Shown here: piece by piece, positions 54,439 to 62,949 of the stretch | Layout of the letters: every line of letters starts with the position of its first letter | Position numbering within the stretch: the first letter of the stretch is position 1 | Assembly: GCA_905339275.1 (NCBI GenBank) | Contig: CAJPFK010000018.1 | Span: forward strand, 1 to 64,000 | Source: Methylophilaceae bacterium | GTDB lineage: Bacteria > Pseudomonadota > Gammaproteobacteria > Burkholderiales > Methylophilaceae | Length of the DNA: 64,000 nt | Reading direction: 5' to 3' | Notes under the pieces: generated by a model | The model's input: the letters and a program-made list of their open reading frames with translations, nothing else | What the model was told of the DNA's origin: nothing | Databases searched by the model: none | Program-made: the position numbers and the translations under genes

Positions 54439-55041
54439 ATGGCTGTTCTTGTTGGCAAATCCGCACCCGATTTCACCGCAGCTGCAGTGATGGGTAACAA
54501 CGAAATCAGGGAAGATTTCCACCTGCATTCCCATATCAAAAACAAACCTGCGGTGATCTTTTTCTATCCGTTGGATTTCACCTTTGTCTGCCCTTCGGAG
54601 CTGATCGCTTTCGATCATCGACTGGATGAATTCAAGAAGCGTGGCGTTGAAGTCATTGGTGTTTCTATCGACTCGCACTTTACCCACCTGGCCTGGAAGA
54701 ACACGCCAGTTGAAAAAGGCGGTATCGGACAGGTTGGCTATCCGCTGGTTGCTGACATCAAGCATGAAATCTGCAAGGCTTATGATGTGGAAGCAGAAGG
54801 CGGTGTTGCTTTCCGCGGCTCTTTCCTGATCGACAAGGCTGGCGTCGTGCGCCACCAAATCGTCAACGACCTGCCGCTTGGCCGTGACATTGACGAGATG
54901 CTGCGCATGGTCGATGCACTGCAATTCTTTGAAGCCCATGGCGAAGTTTGCCCAGCCGGTTGGAAGAAAGGCAAGCCCGGCATGAACGCTTCAACCGAAG
55001 GCGTCGCCAGATACCTGGCCGAAAATGCCGAAGCCCTGTAA
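54439..55041 (+). CDS. Typical 2-Cys peroxiredoxin
   Basis: 200 residues. The peroxidatic cysteine is in DFTFVCPSELIAF (near 51) and the resolving cysteine in HGEVCPAGWKKG (near 173), followed by an extended C-terminal tail as in typical 2-Cys Prx. Reduces hydroperoxides with thioredoxin or AhpF-like donors. AGGAGA precedes the ATG. It is a separate unit from the rubrerythrin cluster, with its own upstream region and terminator. Confidence 0.94.
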   Translation: MAVLVGKSAPDFTAAAVMGNNEIREDFHLHSHIKNKPAVIFFYPLDFTFVCPSELIAFDHRLDEFKKRGVEVIGVSIDSHFTHLAWKNTPVEKGGIGQVGYPLVADIKHEICKAYDVEAEGGVAFRGSFLIDKAGVVRHQIVNDLPLGRDIDEMLRMVDALQFFEAHGEVCPAGWKKGKPGMNASTEGVARYLAENAEAL

Positions 55042-55061
55042 TTACGGCGGCAGCAATCAAT

Positions 55062-55087
55062 AAAAACGGGGCAATTGCCCCGTTTTT
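55062..55087 (+). terminator. Intrinsic terminator after the peroxiredoxin
   Basis: A perfect palindrome: AAAAACGGGGC (55062-55072), AATT loop, GCCCCGTTTTT (55077-55087). Confidence 0.92.
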
Positions 55088-55121
55088 ATTGATCTTTCAT
55101 ATTAAAAGCCTGGGTAAACCA

Positions 55122-55343
55122 TCACTTCATTCTGCCGCCAACCACGAGCACCAACACACCTGCGATGATGGCACCTATGGCTAACACGTCAGGGATAGCC
55201 ACTTCTTTCTCAATTTCCGCAGTTGCCTTCAAAGACCCGAGTTGTACCACGGTCTCTTCCGTCGTGTAGCTGAAGCTTTTGTAAACCAGGGCTGTCGCAC
55301 CAAGAACTATCAGCAAGATACCAATAAGCACAGTCGATTTCAT
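55122..55343 (-). CDS. Small inner-membrane protein (DUF3185-like)
   Basis: 73 residues with an N-terminal helix (VLIGILLIVLGATALVY), a polar middle (SLKATAEIEKEVAIP) and a C-terminal helix (LAIGAIIAGVLVLVVGG). This is the plan of DUF3185 proteins. Function unknown. It lies downstream of the coiled-coil gene and may share its leftward transcript, perhaps in envelope stress. Confidence 0.7.
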   Translation of the reverse strand: MKSTVLIGILLIVLGATALVYKSFSYTTEETVVQLGSLKATAEIEKEVAIPDVLAIGAIIAGVLVLVVGGRMK

Positions 55344-55371
55344 CTAAATTCCTCGATAATTGGGTGCAGAG

Positions 55372-55662
55372 TCACTCTCCAAATTTCTTGCGCGCTTCGA
55401 TAAACGCATGCTTGATGCTTTCCCAAGCCTCATCGCCGCCTTTACGTAGCTCCTGCCAGGCATCTCCCGCCGACTCCTGGATTTCCTTCAGCCTGACCTT
55501 TGCCTCATCCCGCTTGCTGCGAAGCACAACGAGCTGCTCATCGCACTTGACGCGCAGTTCGGCATCCACCTTTTTTGCCCGGGCCTCAAGCACGTCGATG
55601 TCGGCACTCCATTCGTCCAGTTGAGCCTTCAGCTTCTCGACATAAGCATCTTTCAAACTCAT
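55372..55662 (-). CDS. Small coiled-coil stress-type protein
   Basis: 96 residues, almost entirely charged heptad-like helix (EKLKAQLDEWSADIDVLEAR and SKRDEAKVRLKEIQ), with a final amphipathic DAWQELRKGGDEAWESIK pattern. No signal or membrane segment. It resembles small coiled-coil proteins often found with DUF3185-like partners. Function unknown. Confidence 0.7.
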   Translation of the reverse strand: MSLKDAYVEKLKAQLDEWSADIDVLEARAKKVDAELRVKCDEQLVVLRSKRDEAKVRLKEIQESAGDAWQELRKGGDEAWESIKHAFIEARKKFGE

Positions 55663-55727
55663 GATTAACTCCTTTTGTTATTTAAGCCTACTGTGTGACA
55701 AATACCGTCGCCAAAAGTGCAAATTGA

Positions 55728-56897
55728 TTATACGCTCAACACGGTCAGATCAGCCTTGAGATCATCGATATGTTCCAGCCCGACGGCAATGCGCACCAGG
55801 CCGTCCCCGATCCCGGCAGCAGCCCTTGCCTCCGGCGACACCCGGCTATGGGTTGTTGTGGCCGGATGTGTAATCGTGCTCTTGGCATCACCCAGATTCG
55901 CCGTGATCGAGATCATGCGGGTTCCGTCGATCAAACGCCAGGCGGCATCCTTGCCGCCCTTCACGTCAAATGAAACAATGGCCCCGCCGTTCTTCTGCTG
56001 CTTCATCGCCAACGCATGCTGCGGGTGCGAGGCAAGCCCGGGATAGTAAACGCGGCTGACGCCCGGCTGCTGCTCCAGCCATTGCGCAAGCTCCAGTGCA
56101 TTGCGGGCATGCGCATCCATGCGCACATGCAGCGTTTCCAGCCCCTTGAGGAAGACCCAGGCGTTAAACGCGCTCATGGTCGGGCCGGCAGTCCGCAGGA
56201 AGCCATATACCGGCTCCAGCACATCTTTCCTGCCAAGCACCGCGCCGCCAAGACAACGCCCCTGGCCGTCAATGTATTTGGTGGCTGAATGAATGATGAT
56301 ATCCGCACCGAGATTCAGCGGTTTTTGCAATGCCGGCGTACAAAAACAATTATCGACGGCCAGCAACGCCCCTGCCTCATGCGCGATTTTTGCCAATGCT
56401 TCGATATCGCAAACTTCAGTCAGCGGATTGGAAGGCGTCTCGACGAAAAACAGCTTGGTATTGGCTCTGGCTGCCGCTTTCCATTCGTCAATATCCGTCA
56501 GGGACACGAAAGTTGTCTGCAAACCCCAGCGCTGCAGGATATTGCCGAACAATTGCACCGATGTACCGAAGATGCTGCGGGAAGCCACCACGTGATCCCC
56601 GGCGGAACACAATCCCATGACGCACGCCAGGATGGCTGACATGCCGGAAGATGTCGCCACGCAAAACTCCGCGCCTTCCAGGGCTGCCAGCTTGTTCTGG
56701 AACATGGTGACCGTGGGATTGGTAAAGCGGGAGTAGATATTTCCCGGCTCTTGCCCGCCAAACCTGGCGGCCGCCTGCGCCGCGTTTTCGAAGACGAAAC
56801 TCGATGTGAGGAACATTGCCTCGGAGTTCTCGCCATATGCCGTATGTTCACTGCCCGCACGTATTCCCAGTGTTTCCGGATGCCATTGATTGCTCAT
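55728..56897 (-). CDS. metZ: O-succinylhomoserine sulfhydrylase
   Basis: 389 residues from ATG 56897, with GGAAAGG upstream; longer frames are less likely. Cys/Met-metabolism PLP fold: SGMSAILACVMGLCSAGDHV, VDNCFCTPALQKPL and the PLP lysine in HSATKYIDGQGRCLGG. It makes homocysteine from O-succinylhomoserine and sulfide, linking the cys operon's sulfide to methionine. Its leader carries a SAM-II-type riboswitch and terminator (56941-57116), so methionine/SAM feedback on transcription is likely. Confidence 0.93.
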   Translation of the reverse strand: MSNQWHPETLGIRAGSEHTAYGENSEAMFLTSSFVFENAAQAAARFGGQEPGNIYSRFTNPTVTMFQNKLAALEGAEFCVATSSGMSAILACVMGLCSAGDHVVASRSIFGTSVQLFGNILQRWGLQTTFVSLTDIDEWKAAARANTKLFFVETPSNPLTEVCDIEALAKIAHEAGALLAVDNCFCTPALQKPLNLGADIIIHSATKYIDGQGRCLGGAVLGRKDVLEPVYGFLRTAGPTMSAFNAWVFLKGLETLHVRMDAHARNALELAQWLEQQPGVSRVYYPGLASHPQHALAMKQQKNGGAIVSFDVKGGKDAAWRLIDGTRMISITANLGDAKSTITHPATTTHSRVSPEARAAAGIGDGLVRIAVGLEHIDDLKADLTVLSV

Positions 56898-56940
56898 TTC
56901 ATTACCTTTCCAGCCTGAATGTTTCATACAATACGGGCGT

Positions 56941-56975
56941 AAAAAAACCCGTGTTAGCTTAGCTAAAACGGGTTT
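56941..56975 (-). terminator. Intrinsic terminator in the metZ leader (expression platform)
   Basis: On the minus strand AAACCCGT (56975-56968) and ACGGGTTT (56952-56945) form the outer stem. An inner TTAGC/GCTAA stem extends it and a T-run (56947-56941) follows. It lies about 44 nt before the metZ start. Its 5' arm segment CGUUUUAGC (56970-56962) can also pair with riboswitch segment GCUAAAGCG (57003-56995). Confidence 0.88.
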
Positions 56976-56989
56976 GCCTCAAACTTCTG

Positions 56990-57083
56990 CATCTCGCTTT
57001 AGCAGTATTTATAACGCGCCCGCAAGCTGAGTTTATGCTGCAGACCATCGGTCGGTCATACAGCAAGCTCAAATCAGCGCAGT
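56990..57083 (-). ncRNA. SAM-II-type riboswitch with enlarged loop 1
   Basis: Reading the minus strand, the leader contains GCGCUGAUUU (57080-57071), then GCGCGUUAUAAAUAC, then GCUAAAGCG (57003-56995). This is the conserved order of SAM-II aptamers: P1 strand with UGAUUU, P1 return strand with UAAA, and the GCUAAA pseudoknot strand. Between the P1 strands is an extra hairpin, outer GAG/CTC, then TGCTG/CAGCA and GACC/GGTC, at about 57029-57070. Recognition is by remembered consensus, not by a covariance model. The metZ target, own promoter and terminator all fit a SAM-sensing OFF switch. Confidence 0.82.
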
Positions 57084-57087
57084 AGGA

Positions 57088-57116
57088 ATCTTAGCCCCCG
57101 GCAGGCCGGCGGTCAA
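57088..57116 (-). promoter_or_regulatory. metZ promoter
   Basis: Minus-strand TTGACC (57116-57111), 17-nt spacer, TAAGAT (57093-57088). Transcription would begin near 57081, at the 5' edge of the riboswitch. The promoter directly abuts the purF stop codon. Confidence 0.8.
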
Positions 57117-57117
57117 G

Positions 57118-58659
57118 TCAGGCCGCCTCTTCCTCGTATTCCTTTGCGGTAACCAGATTCAAATCCAGCTGCGTGCTCGAGTTGGCAGGCTTTCTATGTT
57201 TCTGCCCTTCACCGCGCGCAGACTCGATCTCATTGAGGTAGGCCTCATCGATATCGCCGGTCACATAATTGCCGTCAAAACAGGAGCAATCGAAAAACTC
57301 GATCCCCGGGTTGCTCAATTGCACATCCTTGATAAGCGCATCCAGGTCCTGGTAGATCAGGGCATCCGCACCGATCTCCCTGCATATCTCTTCATCGGTA
57401 CGACCGGTTGCCAGCAACTCATCCCGCGTCGGCATATCGATCCCGTATACGTTCGGGAAGCGGACTGGCGGCGCTGCGGAAGCAAAGTAGACCTTGTTGG
57501 CACCGGCATCCCGCGCCATCTGCACAATCTGCTGCGAAGTCGTGCCCCGCACGATGGAGTCATCCACCAGCAGGACATTTTTACCTTTGAACTCCATGCC
57601 GATCGGATTGAGCTTCTGGCGCACGGACTTCTTACGCAACGCCTGCCCCGGCATGATGAAAGTACGGCCGATATAACGGTTCTTGATGAAGCCCTCACGA
57701 TAAGTCAGGTTCAGGCTGTTTGCCAGCTCCAACGCACTGGGACGGCTGGTATCCGGAATCGGGATCACCACGTCGATCTGCAGGTCCTTCCATTCGCGTC
57801 GGATTTTTTCTGCCAGGCTTTCCCCCATGTGCAACCGGGTCTGGTAAACCGATATGCCGTCAATCACCGAATCCGGGCGCGCCAGATAAACATACTCGAA
57901 AATACAAGGGGTGAGCTTGGGATTCTCCGCGCACTGGCGCGAGAAGAAATTGCCATCCATATCGATGAAAATTGCCTCGCCGGGCTGCACATCGCGTAGC
58001 AGGGTAAAGCCGAGCACATCCAGCGCAACGCTCTCTGACGCGACAACATATTCCACACCTTGCGCGGTCTCGCTTTTACCGATGACCAATGGACGAATGC
58101 CGTGCGGGTCCCTGAATGCCAGCAAGCCGAAATTCGCGATCATGGCAACAACGCCATAAGCGCCCTTGCACCTGTTATGCACTCCGGATACCGCCTCGAA
58201 TATCATATCGGTATTCAGTACGGCATTGTGGGCAGTACGCTCGATCTCATGCGCCAGCACATTCAACAGCACCTCGGAATCGGAGCTGGTGTTGATGTGA
58301 CGCAGATCCTGCCTGAACATTTCCTGCTTGAGCTGGGCGGAGTTGGTCAGGTTGCCGTTATGGCCAAGGACGATGCCAAAAGGTGAATTGACGTAGAAAG
58401 GCTGGGCTTCTGCCGCCGATGAAGAGCCTGCGGTCGGATAGCGTACATGGGCGATTCCGGCGTTTCCGACCAGGCTGCGCATATGGCGGGTTTGAAAGAC
58501 ATCCTGCACCAGGCCATTGCTTTTGTGCATGTAGAAGGTATTGCCATCGCATGTGACGATCCCCGCTGCATCCTGCCCGCGGTGCTGCAATACCAGCAAT
58601 CCGTCATACAGCAACTGATTGACCGGGTTTTTACTGACGATTCCGATAATTCCGCACAT
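57118..58659 (-). CDS. purF: Amidophosphoribosyltransferase
   Basis: 513 residues. N-terminal glutaminase nucleophile in MCGIIGIV with [13 protein letters not shown]-binding motif [20 protein letters not shown]. No propeptide precedes Cys2. First committed step of purine synthesis. It follows cvpA by 62 nt in the usual cvpA-purF-metZ order. Confidence 0.96.
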   Translation of the reverse strand: MCGIIGIVSKNPVNQLLYDGLLVLQHRGQDAAGIVTCDGNTFYMHKSNGLVQDVFQTRHMRSLVGNAGIAHVRYPTAGSSSAAEAQPFYVNSPFGIVLGHNGNLTNSAQLKQEMFRQDLRHINTSSDSEVLLNVLAHEIERTAHNAVLNTDMIFEAVSGVHNRCKGAYGVVAMIANFGLLAFRDPHGIRPLVIGKSETAQGVEYVVASESVALDVLGFTLLRDVQPGEAIFIDMDGNFFSRQCAENPKLTPCIFEYVYLARPDSVIDGISVYQTRLHMGESLAEKIRREWKDLQIDVVIPIPDTSRPSALELANSLNLTYREGFIKNRYIGRTFIMPGQALRKKSVRQKLNPIGMEFKGKNVLLVDDSIVRGTTSQQIVQMARDAGANKVYFASAAPPVRFPNVYGIDMPTRDELLATGRTDEEICREIGADALIYQDLDALIKDVQLSNPGIEFFDCSCFDGNYVTGDIDEAYLNEIESARGEGQKHRKPANSSTQLDLNLVTAKEYEEEAA

Positions 58660-58721
58660 TAATTTAAGGCCCTAAAACTAGAATTCTTGCCACGAGATTG
58701 AGCATCGTCCACCGGCTCAAT

Positions 58722-59213
58722 TTAGTCGTATTTGACATGCTTTGCAATGTCATTAGGAAGCCATGGCAGTATAGCTGTCACCATGGCTTCAAGAGGCGCG
58801 CTGAACATCGCATTACGCCACCTGGAATCCTTGGGGATTGATGTCAATCCGGCAAGCAATACAACAAGCCCGACAACAAACACCCCGCGGATCAACCCGA
58901 ACAAAGCGCCCAGCCCGCGATCGAGCCAGCCCAGCCCCACTTTTTTGAAAATTTGCGAAAGCGCAACTGCCAGCAGGCTGCATAACAATAAGGTCGAAAG
59001 AAACAGTATCAGAAAAGCGGCCAGAGTCGCCAGCGCCTCGCCAGGGATCGCTTCCGGCAACAAAGGCACCAGGTCAGCGGTGTATTGCCTGGCAACGATG
59101 AATGCAATCAGCCAGCTTGCCAACGCAAGCGTCTCTCTGACAAAACCGCGCATAATGCTCAGCAGGACGGAAATTCCTATCACGGCCAGTACCGCATAAT
59201 CGAAGCCTGTCAT
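58722..59213 (-). CDS. cvpA: CvpA family membrane protein
   Basis: 163 residues with four hydrophobic helices. Opening FDYAVLAVIGISVLLSIMRGFVRE and WLDRGLGALFGLIRGV are typical of CvpA. The family is linked to colicin V production in E. coli and to envelope tolerance elsewhere; the direct activity is unclear. In the same operon as purF. Confidence 0.9.
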   Translation of the reverse strand: MTGFDYAVLAVIGISVLLSIMRGFVRETLALASWLIAFIVARQYTADLVPLLPEAIPGEALATLAAFLILFLSTLLLCSLLAVALSQIFKKVGLGWLDRGLGALFGLIRGVFVVGLVVLLAGLTSIPKDSRWRNAMFSAPLEAMVTAILPWLPNDIAKHVKYD

Positions 59214-59220
59214 AAGATGA

Positions 59221-59877
59221 TTATTTATTGGTAATAATCATGCCAGACAAACCAGCTTTATGGATGACGGCCAGTGCCTTTTCCGCTTCCGCCCTGCTTG
59301 CGAAAGGCCCTGTACGAAGGCGGATTTTCTCGCCTTTATCGGTTTGCAACTTTTCCGTATAGGACTTGAAACCTTTTGCCTGGAGTTTCTGCTCAAGCTG
59401 TCTGACATTTGCCGCATCGGAGAAAACCCCGATTTGTATCAGGTAGCTGCTCTGCGCCTCGACTGGCTTTGCTGCAGTGCTGGCAGGCTTGTTTGCGGCA
59501 GTTTCGGTTTTTGTGCCGGCCGCAGGCAACGGCTTCACGGTTTTCTCAGTTCTTTCCGGCGCTGTGCGTGCCGTGCCGGCATCGTCAGTCTTCACCTGGC
59601 CGGGAGCAGCCCCGGTGGCTGTTTCCGGCTTGCTGTCAGATGGTATTTCCTGCAATCCTGATTCTGGCAGAGGTTCGACAGGGACAACCCTGGAGGTGAA
59701 TTCTTCATCATCCTGGCCAGGGATGGTGATTGCAATTTCCTGTTGCGGAGGAGTGCTGGAGCGGTCATCGAGGATCATCGGCAGGATGGTGACCATCAGC
59801 AAGACCAGTGCAATTGCGCCGACAAGCCTTCTGCGTGCACGCTTCTTGAATTGAATTTCCTGTTCATCTAATGGCAT
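59221..59877 (-). CDS. SPOR-domain membrane protein (DedD-like)
   Basis: 218 residues from ATG 59877, with GGAG 8 nt upstream; GTG 59886 is possible but too close to that site. Short cytoplasmic start, one transmembrane helix (LVGAIALVLLMVTILPMIL), a Pro/Ala/Thr-rich periplasmic linker and a C-terminal SPOR domain (YLIQIGVFSDAANVRQLEQKL). SPOR domains bind denuded septal peptidoglycan, so a cell-division role is likely. Between folC and cvpA, as in many betaproteobacteria. Confidence 0.88.
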   Translation of the reverse strand: MPLDEQEIQFKKRARRRLVGAIALVLLMVTILPMILDDRSSTPPQQEIAITIPGQDDEEFTSRVVPVEPLPESGLQEIPSDSKPETATGAAPGQVKTDDAGTARTAPERTEKTVKPLPAAGTKTETAANKPASTAAKPVEAQSSYLIQIGVFSDAANVRQLEQKLQAKGFKSYTEKLQTDKGEKIRLRTGPFASRAEAEKALAVIHKAGLSGMIITNK

Positions 59878-59916
59878 CAAACTCACTCCACTGAAAATCG
59901 GTCATGCCGGCAGAAC

Positions 59917-61209
59917 TCATGCTTTTGAAACAGAATATTCCGGTAAGGCCTGCATGACTTCGGATACCGTAAAGAACGATCCAAATATAATTATTTTATC
60001 ATTTTTGCCCGCATCACGACAGGCTTGATGATAAGCGGCAACCAGACTGGAACATGACCGGACATTGGCATTCACATCATGCGCCAACAATAATGCATGA
60101 AGCTGTGCAGCGCTTGCGCCACGGGCATTTTCCACGCCAGCGACGTACCATGCATCGACTTCGCCATACAAAGGCGCAATCACTCCGGCAATATCCTTGT
60201 CGGCCAACATGCCGAATACAGCCATTGTCCTGCCACTCTGGCCCAGTCGACGCAGATTTTCCGCCAGCACTCGCGCTGCCTGGGGGTTATGGGCAACATC
60301 CAGAATCACCAGCGGCTGGCGGCTTACCTTCTGGAACCGCCCAGCCAGCTTGACCGAAGCCAGCCCCGCCATGATAGATGCCTTGCTGACCGGCAAAAGC
60401 GGCATCATGGACTCCAGGGCAGCAAGGACGCAAGCGGCATTATTCAATTGAAAGTCACCGGTAAGCGCCGGCAGCGGCAAATCAGCGATGACTTCGGCAC
60501 CAAGATAATCCCAGCAATCCTCACCTTGCCTGAACTGAAAATCCCTGCCGGACAACTTGATATCTGCGCCGATCTTTTCGGCGCTGGCCGTCAGGGTATG
60601 CGGGGGATCGGCATCCCCGCAAATCGCCGGCATTCCGGGGCGAAAGATGCCGGCTTTTTCAAAAGCGATGCTTTCCCTGCTATCGCCAAGATAATCCATG
60701 TGATCGAGGTCGATGCCGGTCACAATTGCGCAACGCGCATCGAATGCGTTCACCGCATCCAGGCGGCCGCCCAGCCCTACTTCCAGAATTGCGACCTCGA
60801 CCGGAACTTGCTGGAAATGCCAGATTGCCGCCAACGTACCGAATTCGAAATAGGTCAAGGGAATATCCTGGCGCGCTCGCTCTACCGCAATGAAAGCTTT
60901 GACCAGGGCTTGATCCGAAACCTCAAGCCCATCAATCCGCACGCGCTCGTTATAGCGCAAAAGATGTGGTGATGAATAACAGGCAACACGGTAGCCGGCT
61001 TCAAGATAGATGCGCTCAAGCATGGCGCAGGCAGAACCCTTGCCGTTGGTCCCGGCGACGGTAATGAGGGGGAAATCCGGGGCCAGCCTGAGGCGCTGTT
61101 TGACTGCGGCAACACGGTCCAACCCCATGGCAATGGATTTGGGATGCTGCGCTTCAATATACTCAAGCCACCCTGCCAAATCGATTGGCAGGGAAAGAGG
61201 TGAAGACAC
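59917..61209 (-). CDS. folC: Folylpolyglutamate / dihydrofolate synthase
   Basis: 430 residues from GTG 61209. Mur-ligase-like ATP loop VAGTNGKGSACAMLE, SPHLLRYNERVRIDG and GLGGRLDAVN. C-terminal DVAHNPQAARVLAENL. It adds glutamate to dihydropteroate and to folates. Located between accD and the SPOR gene, the conserved order. Not related to the H4MPT ligases earlier in the window. Confidence 0.94.
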   Translation of the reverse strand: MSSPLSLPIDLAGWLEYIEAQHPKSIAMGLDRVAAVKQRLRLAPDFPLITVAGTNGKGSACAMLERIYLEAGYRVACYSSPHLLRYNERVRIDGLEVSDQALVKAFIAVERARQDIPLTYFEFGTLAAIWHFQQVPVEVAILEVGLGGRLDAVNAFDARCAIVTGIDLDHMDYLGDSRESIAFEKAGIFRPGMPAICGDADPPHTLTASAEKIGADIKLSGRDFQFRQGEDCWDYLGAEVIADLPLPALTGDFQLNNAACVLAALESMMPLLPVSKASIMAGLASVKLAGRFQKVSRQPLVILDVAHNPQAARVLAENLRRLGQSGRTMAVFGMLADKDIAGVIAPLYGEVDAWYVAGVENARGASAAQLHALLLAHDVNANVRSCSSLVAAYHQACRDAGKNDKIIIFGSFFTVSEVMQALPEYSVSKA

Positions 61210-61229
61210 GGAAAAAGCCGACCTGGGAG

Positions 61230-62096
61230 TTAGGCCGCAGCCGGCATATTCTGCATATTGGAAATCAGGTTGGCCAGTTTATCGCGCATTTGCCTCCTGT
61301 CGACAATCATGTCGATTGCCCCATGTTCAAGCAGAAACTCTGCGCGCTGGAAACCTTCCGGCAAGGTCTCGCGTACGGTTTGCTCAATCACGCGTGGGCC
61401 GGCAAAACCGATCAAAGCCTGGGGTTCTGCGATAATCACGTCGCCCAGCATGGCAAAACTGGCCGATACGCCACCCATGGTCGGGTCAGTCAGGACCGAA
61501 ATATACGGCAATCCTGCCTGGCTGAGCTGAGTCAGCGCCGCACTGGTTTTCGCCATCTGCATCAGGGAGAACAATCCCTCCTGCATACGGGCGCCACCGC
61601 TGGCGGATACGCAGACGAAAGGCAGTTTGTGTTCGATACAAGCCTGCACGCCGCGCGCAAACCGCTCTCCCATCACCGAGCCCATGGAACCGCCCATGAA
61701 CCTGAATTCAAATGACGCAACGACAGCAGGAATAGTCTTGATGCTGCCCTGCATGACAATCAGCGAATCCGTTTCGCCAAGTTCACTCTGCGTGGATTTC
61801 AGCCTGTCGGCATAACGCTTGGTATCCTTGAACTTCAGCGGATCGACAGGCAGCACCTCCGCGCCTATCTCGAACCTGCCTTCCGCATCCAGTATCAGAT
61901 CCAGCCTTCTTCTGGCCGAGATACGATGGTGATAGCTGCACTTGGGGCAGACTTCGGCATTATTCTCCAAGTCGCTGCGATACAGAACCGCATCGCAGGA
62001 CGGGCATTTGCTCCATAAACCTTCGGGGACGACCTTTTTGGCCGCGCCGCTGGCACGATTGATTTTGGGGGGTAAAAGTTTTTGCAACCAGCTCAT
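61230..62096 (-). CDS. accD: Acetyl-CoA carboxylase carboxyltransferase subunit beta
   Basis: 288 residues. N-terminal Cys4 zinc ribbon (CPSC ... CPKC) and crotonase-like carboxyltransferase domain with [19 protein letters not shown] and [15 protein letters not shown]. With AccA it transfers the carboxyl group from biotin to acetyl-CoA in fatty acid synthesis. Follows trpA by 14 nt. Confidence 0.95.
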   Translation of the reverse strand: MSWLQKLLPPKINRASGAAKKVVPEGLWSKCPSCDAVLYRSDLENNAEVCPKCSYHHRISARRRLDLILDAEGRFEIGAEVLPVDPLKFKDTKRYADRLKSTQSELGETDSLIVMQGSIKTIPAVVASFEFRFMGGSMGSVMGERFARGVQACIEHKLPFVCVSASGGARMQEGLFSLMQMAKTSAALTQLSQAGLPYISVLTDPTMGGVSASFAMLGDVIIAEPQALIGFAGPRVIEQTVRETLPEGFQRAEFLLEHGAIDMIVDRRQMRDKLANLISNMQNMPAAA

Positions 62097-62110
62097 GTCG
62101 TTGCTCCTGT

Positions 62111-62911
62111 CTAGTTGGAATCTATCGCATTGCGTAATTCACGGGTCAATGCGGCAACATTGGCTATCAGGTCCTGCTCCGTGGACTTTTCCACTTCCTG
62201 CACCATGCGGCTGCCGACAACAACCGCATCGGCAATACCGGCCACCTGCCTTGCCGTTTCTGCGTCGCGCACGCCAAACCCGACACCAATCGGCAACTGC
62301 GTCCTGCTGCGGATTCCGCCCAGGCGCCTGGTGACGTCGGCAATATCGAGATTCTGCGAACCGGTGACGCCCTTGAGCGAAACGTAGTAAACGAAACCGC
62401 TGGCCTGATGCACGATGGTATCTATGCGCGACACTTCCGAAGTGGGCGACAACAGGAAGATCGGGTCGATGTCACGGCTTTTGAGCAAGGCAACGAATTC
62501 GATGCACTCTTCCGGCGGATAATCCACTGTCAGTACCCCGTCGATACCGGCTGACTTTGCCCTGTCGACAAAGGTTTCGATACCCATGGCTTCGATGGGA
62601 TTTGCGTATCCCATCAGCACGACGGGCGTTTTCTCATCGCGCTCGCGGAACTTTCTGACCATATCCAGCACGCCGCCAAGACTCACATGATGCACAAGCG
62701 CACGTTCGCTGGCACGCTGGATAACCGGTCCATCCGCCATCGGGTCGGAAAACGGCACCCCCAGCTCGATAATATCTGCACCGCCCTCGACCAACGCATG
62801 CATCAGGTCAACCGTATGCCTGGGATGCGGGTCGCCCGCTGTGATATAGGGAACAAGCGCCTTTTTATTTTGCTGAGCCAGAGCGGCAAAGGTTGATTGA
62901 ATACGGGACAT
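62111..62911 (-). CDS. trpA: Tryptophan synthase alpha chain
   Basis: 266 residues from ATG 62911 ([20 protein letters not shown]); the longer frame runs into trpB. Catalytic regions [24 protein letters not shown] and VDYPPEEC; phosphate loop [13 protein letters not shown]. It cleaves indole-3-glycerol phosphate and passes indole to TrpB. Confidence 0.95.
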   Translation of the reverse strand: MSRIQSTFAALAQQNKKALVPYITAGDPHPRHTVDLMHALVEGGADIIELGVPFSDPMADGPVIQRASERALVHHVSLGGVLDMVRKFRERDEKTPVVLMGYANPIEAMGIETFVDRAKSAGIDGVLTVDYPPEECIEFVALLKSRDIDPIFLLSPTSEVSRIDTIVHQASGFVYYVSLKGVTGSQNLDIADVTRRLGGIRSRTQLPIGVGFGVRDAETARQVAGIADAVVVGSRMVQEVEKSTEQDLIANVAALTRELRNAIDSN

Positions 62912-62949
62912 AAATAATTTTTGCAATCCAGTTGATTGAGTACAGGGGC

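Noticed and set aside
57118-57120. Metz-leader terminator seen only as the purF terminator
   Set aside because: A good promoter and SAM-II core lie between purF and the hairpin, so it belongs to the metZ leader, although it may also stop purF read-through.
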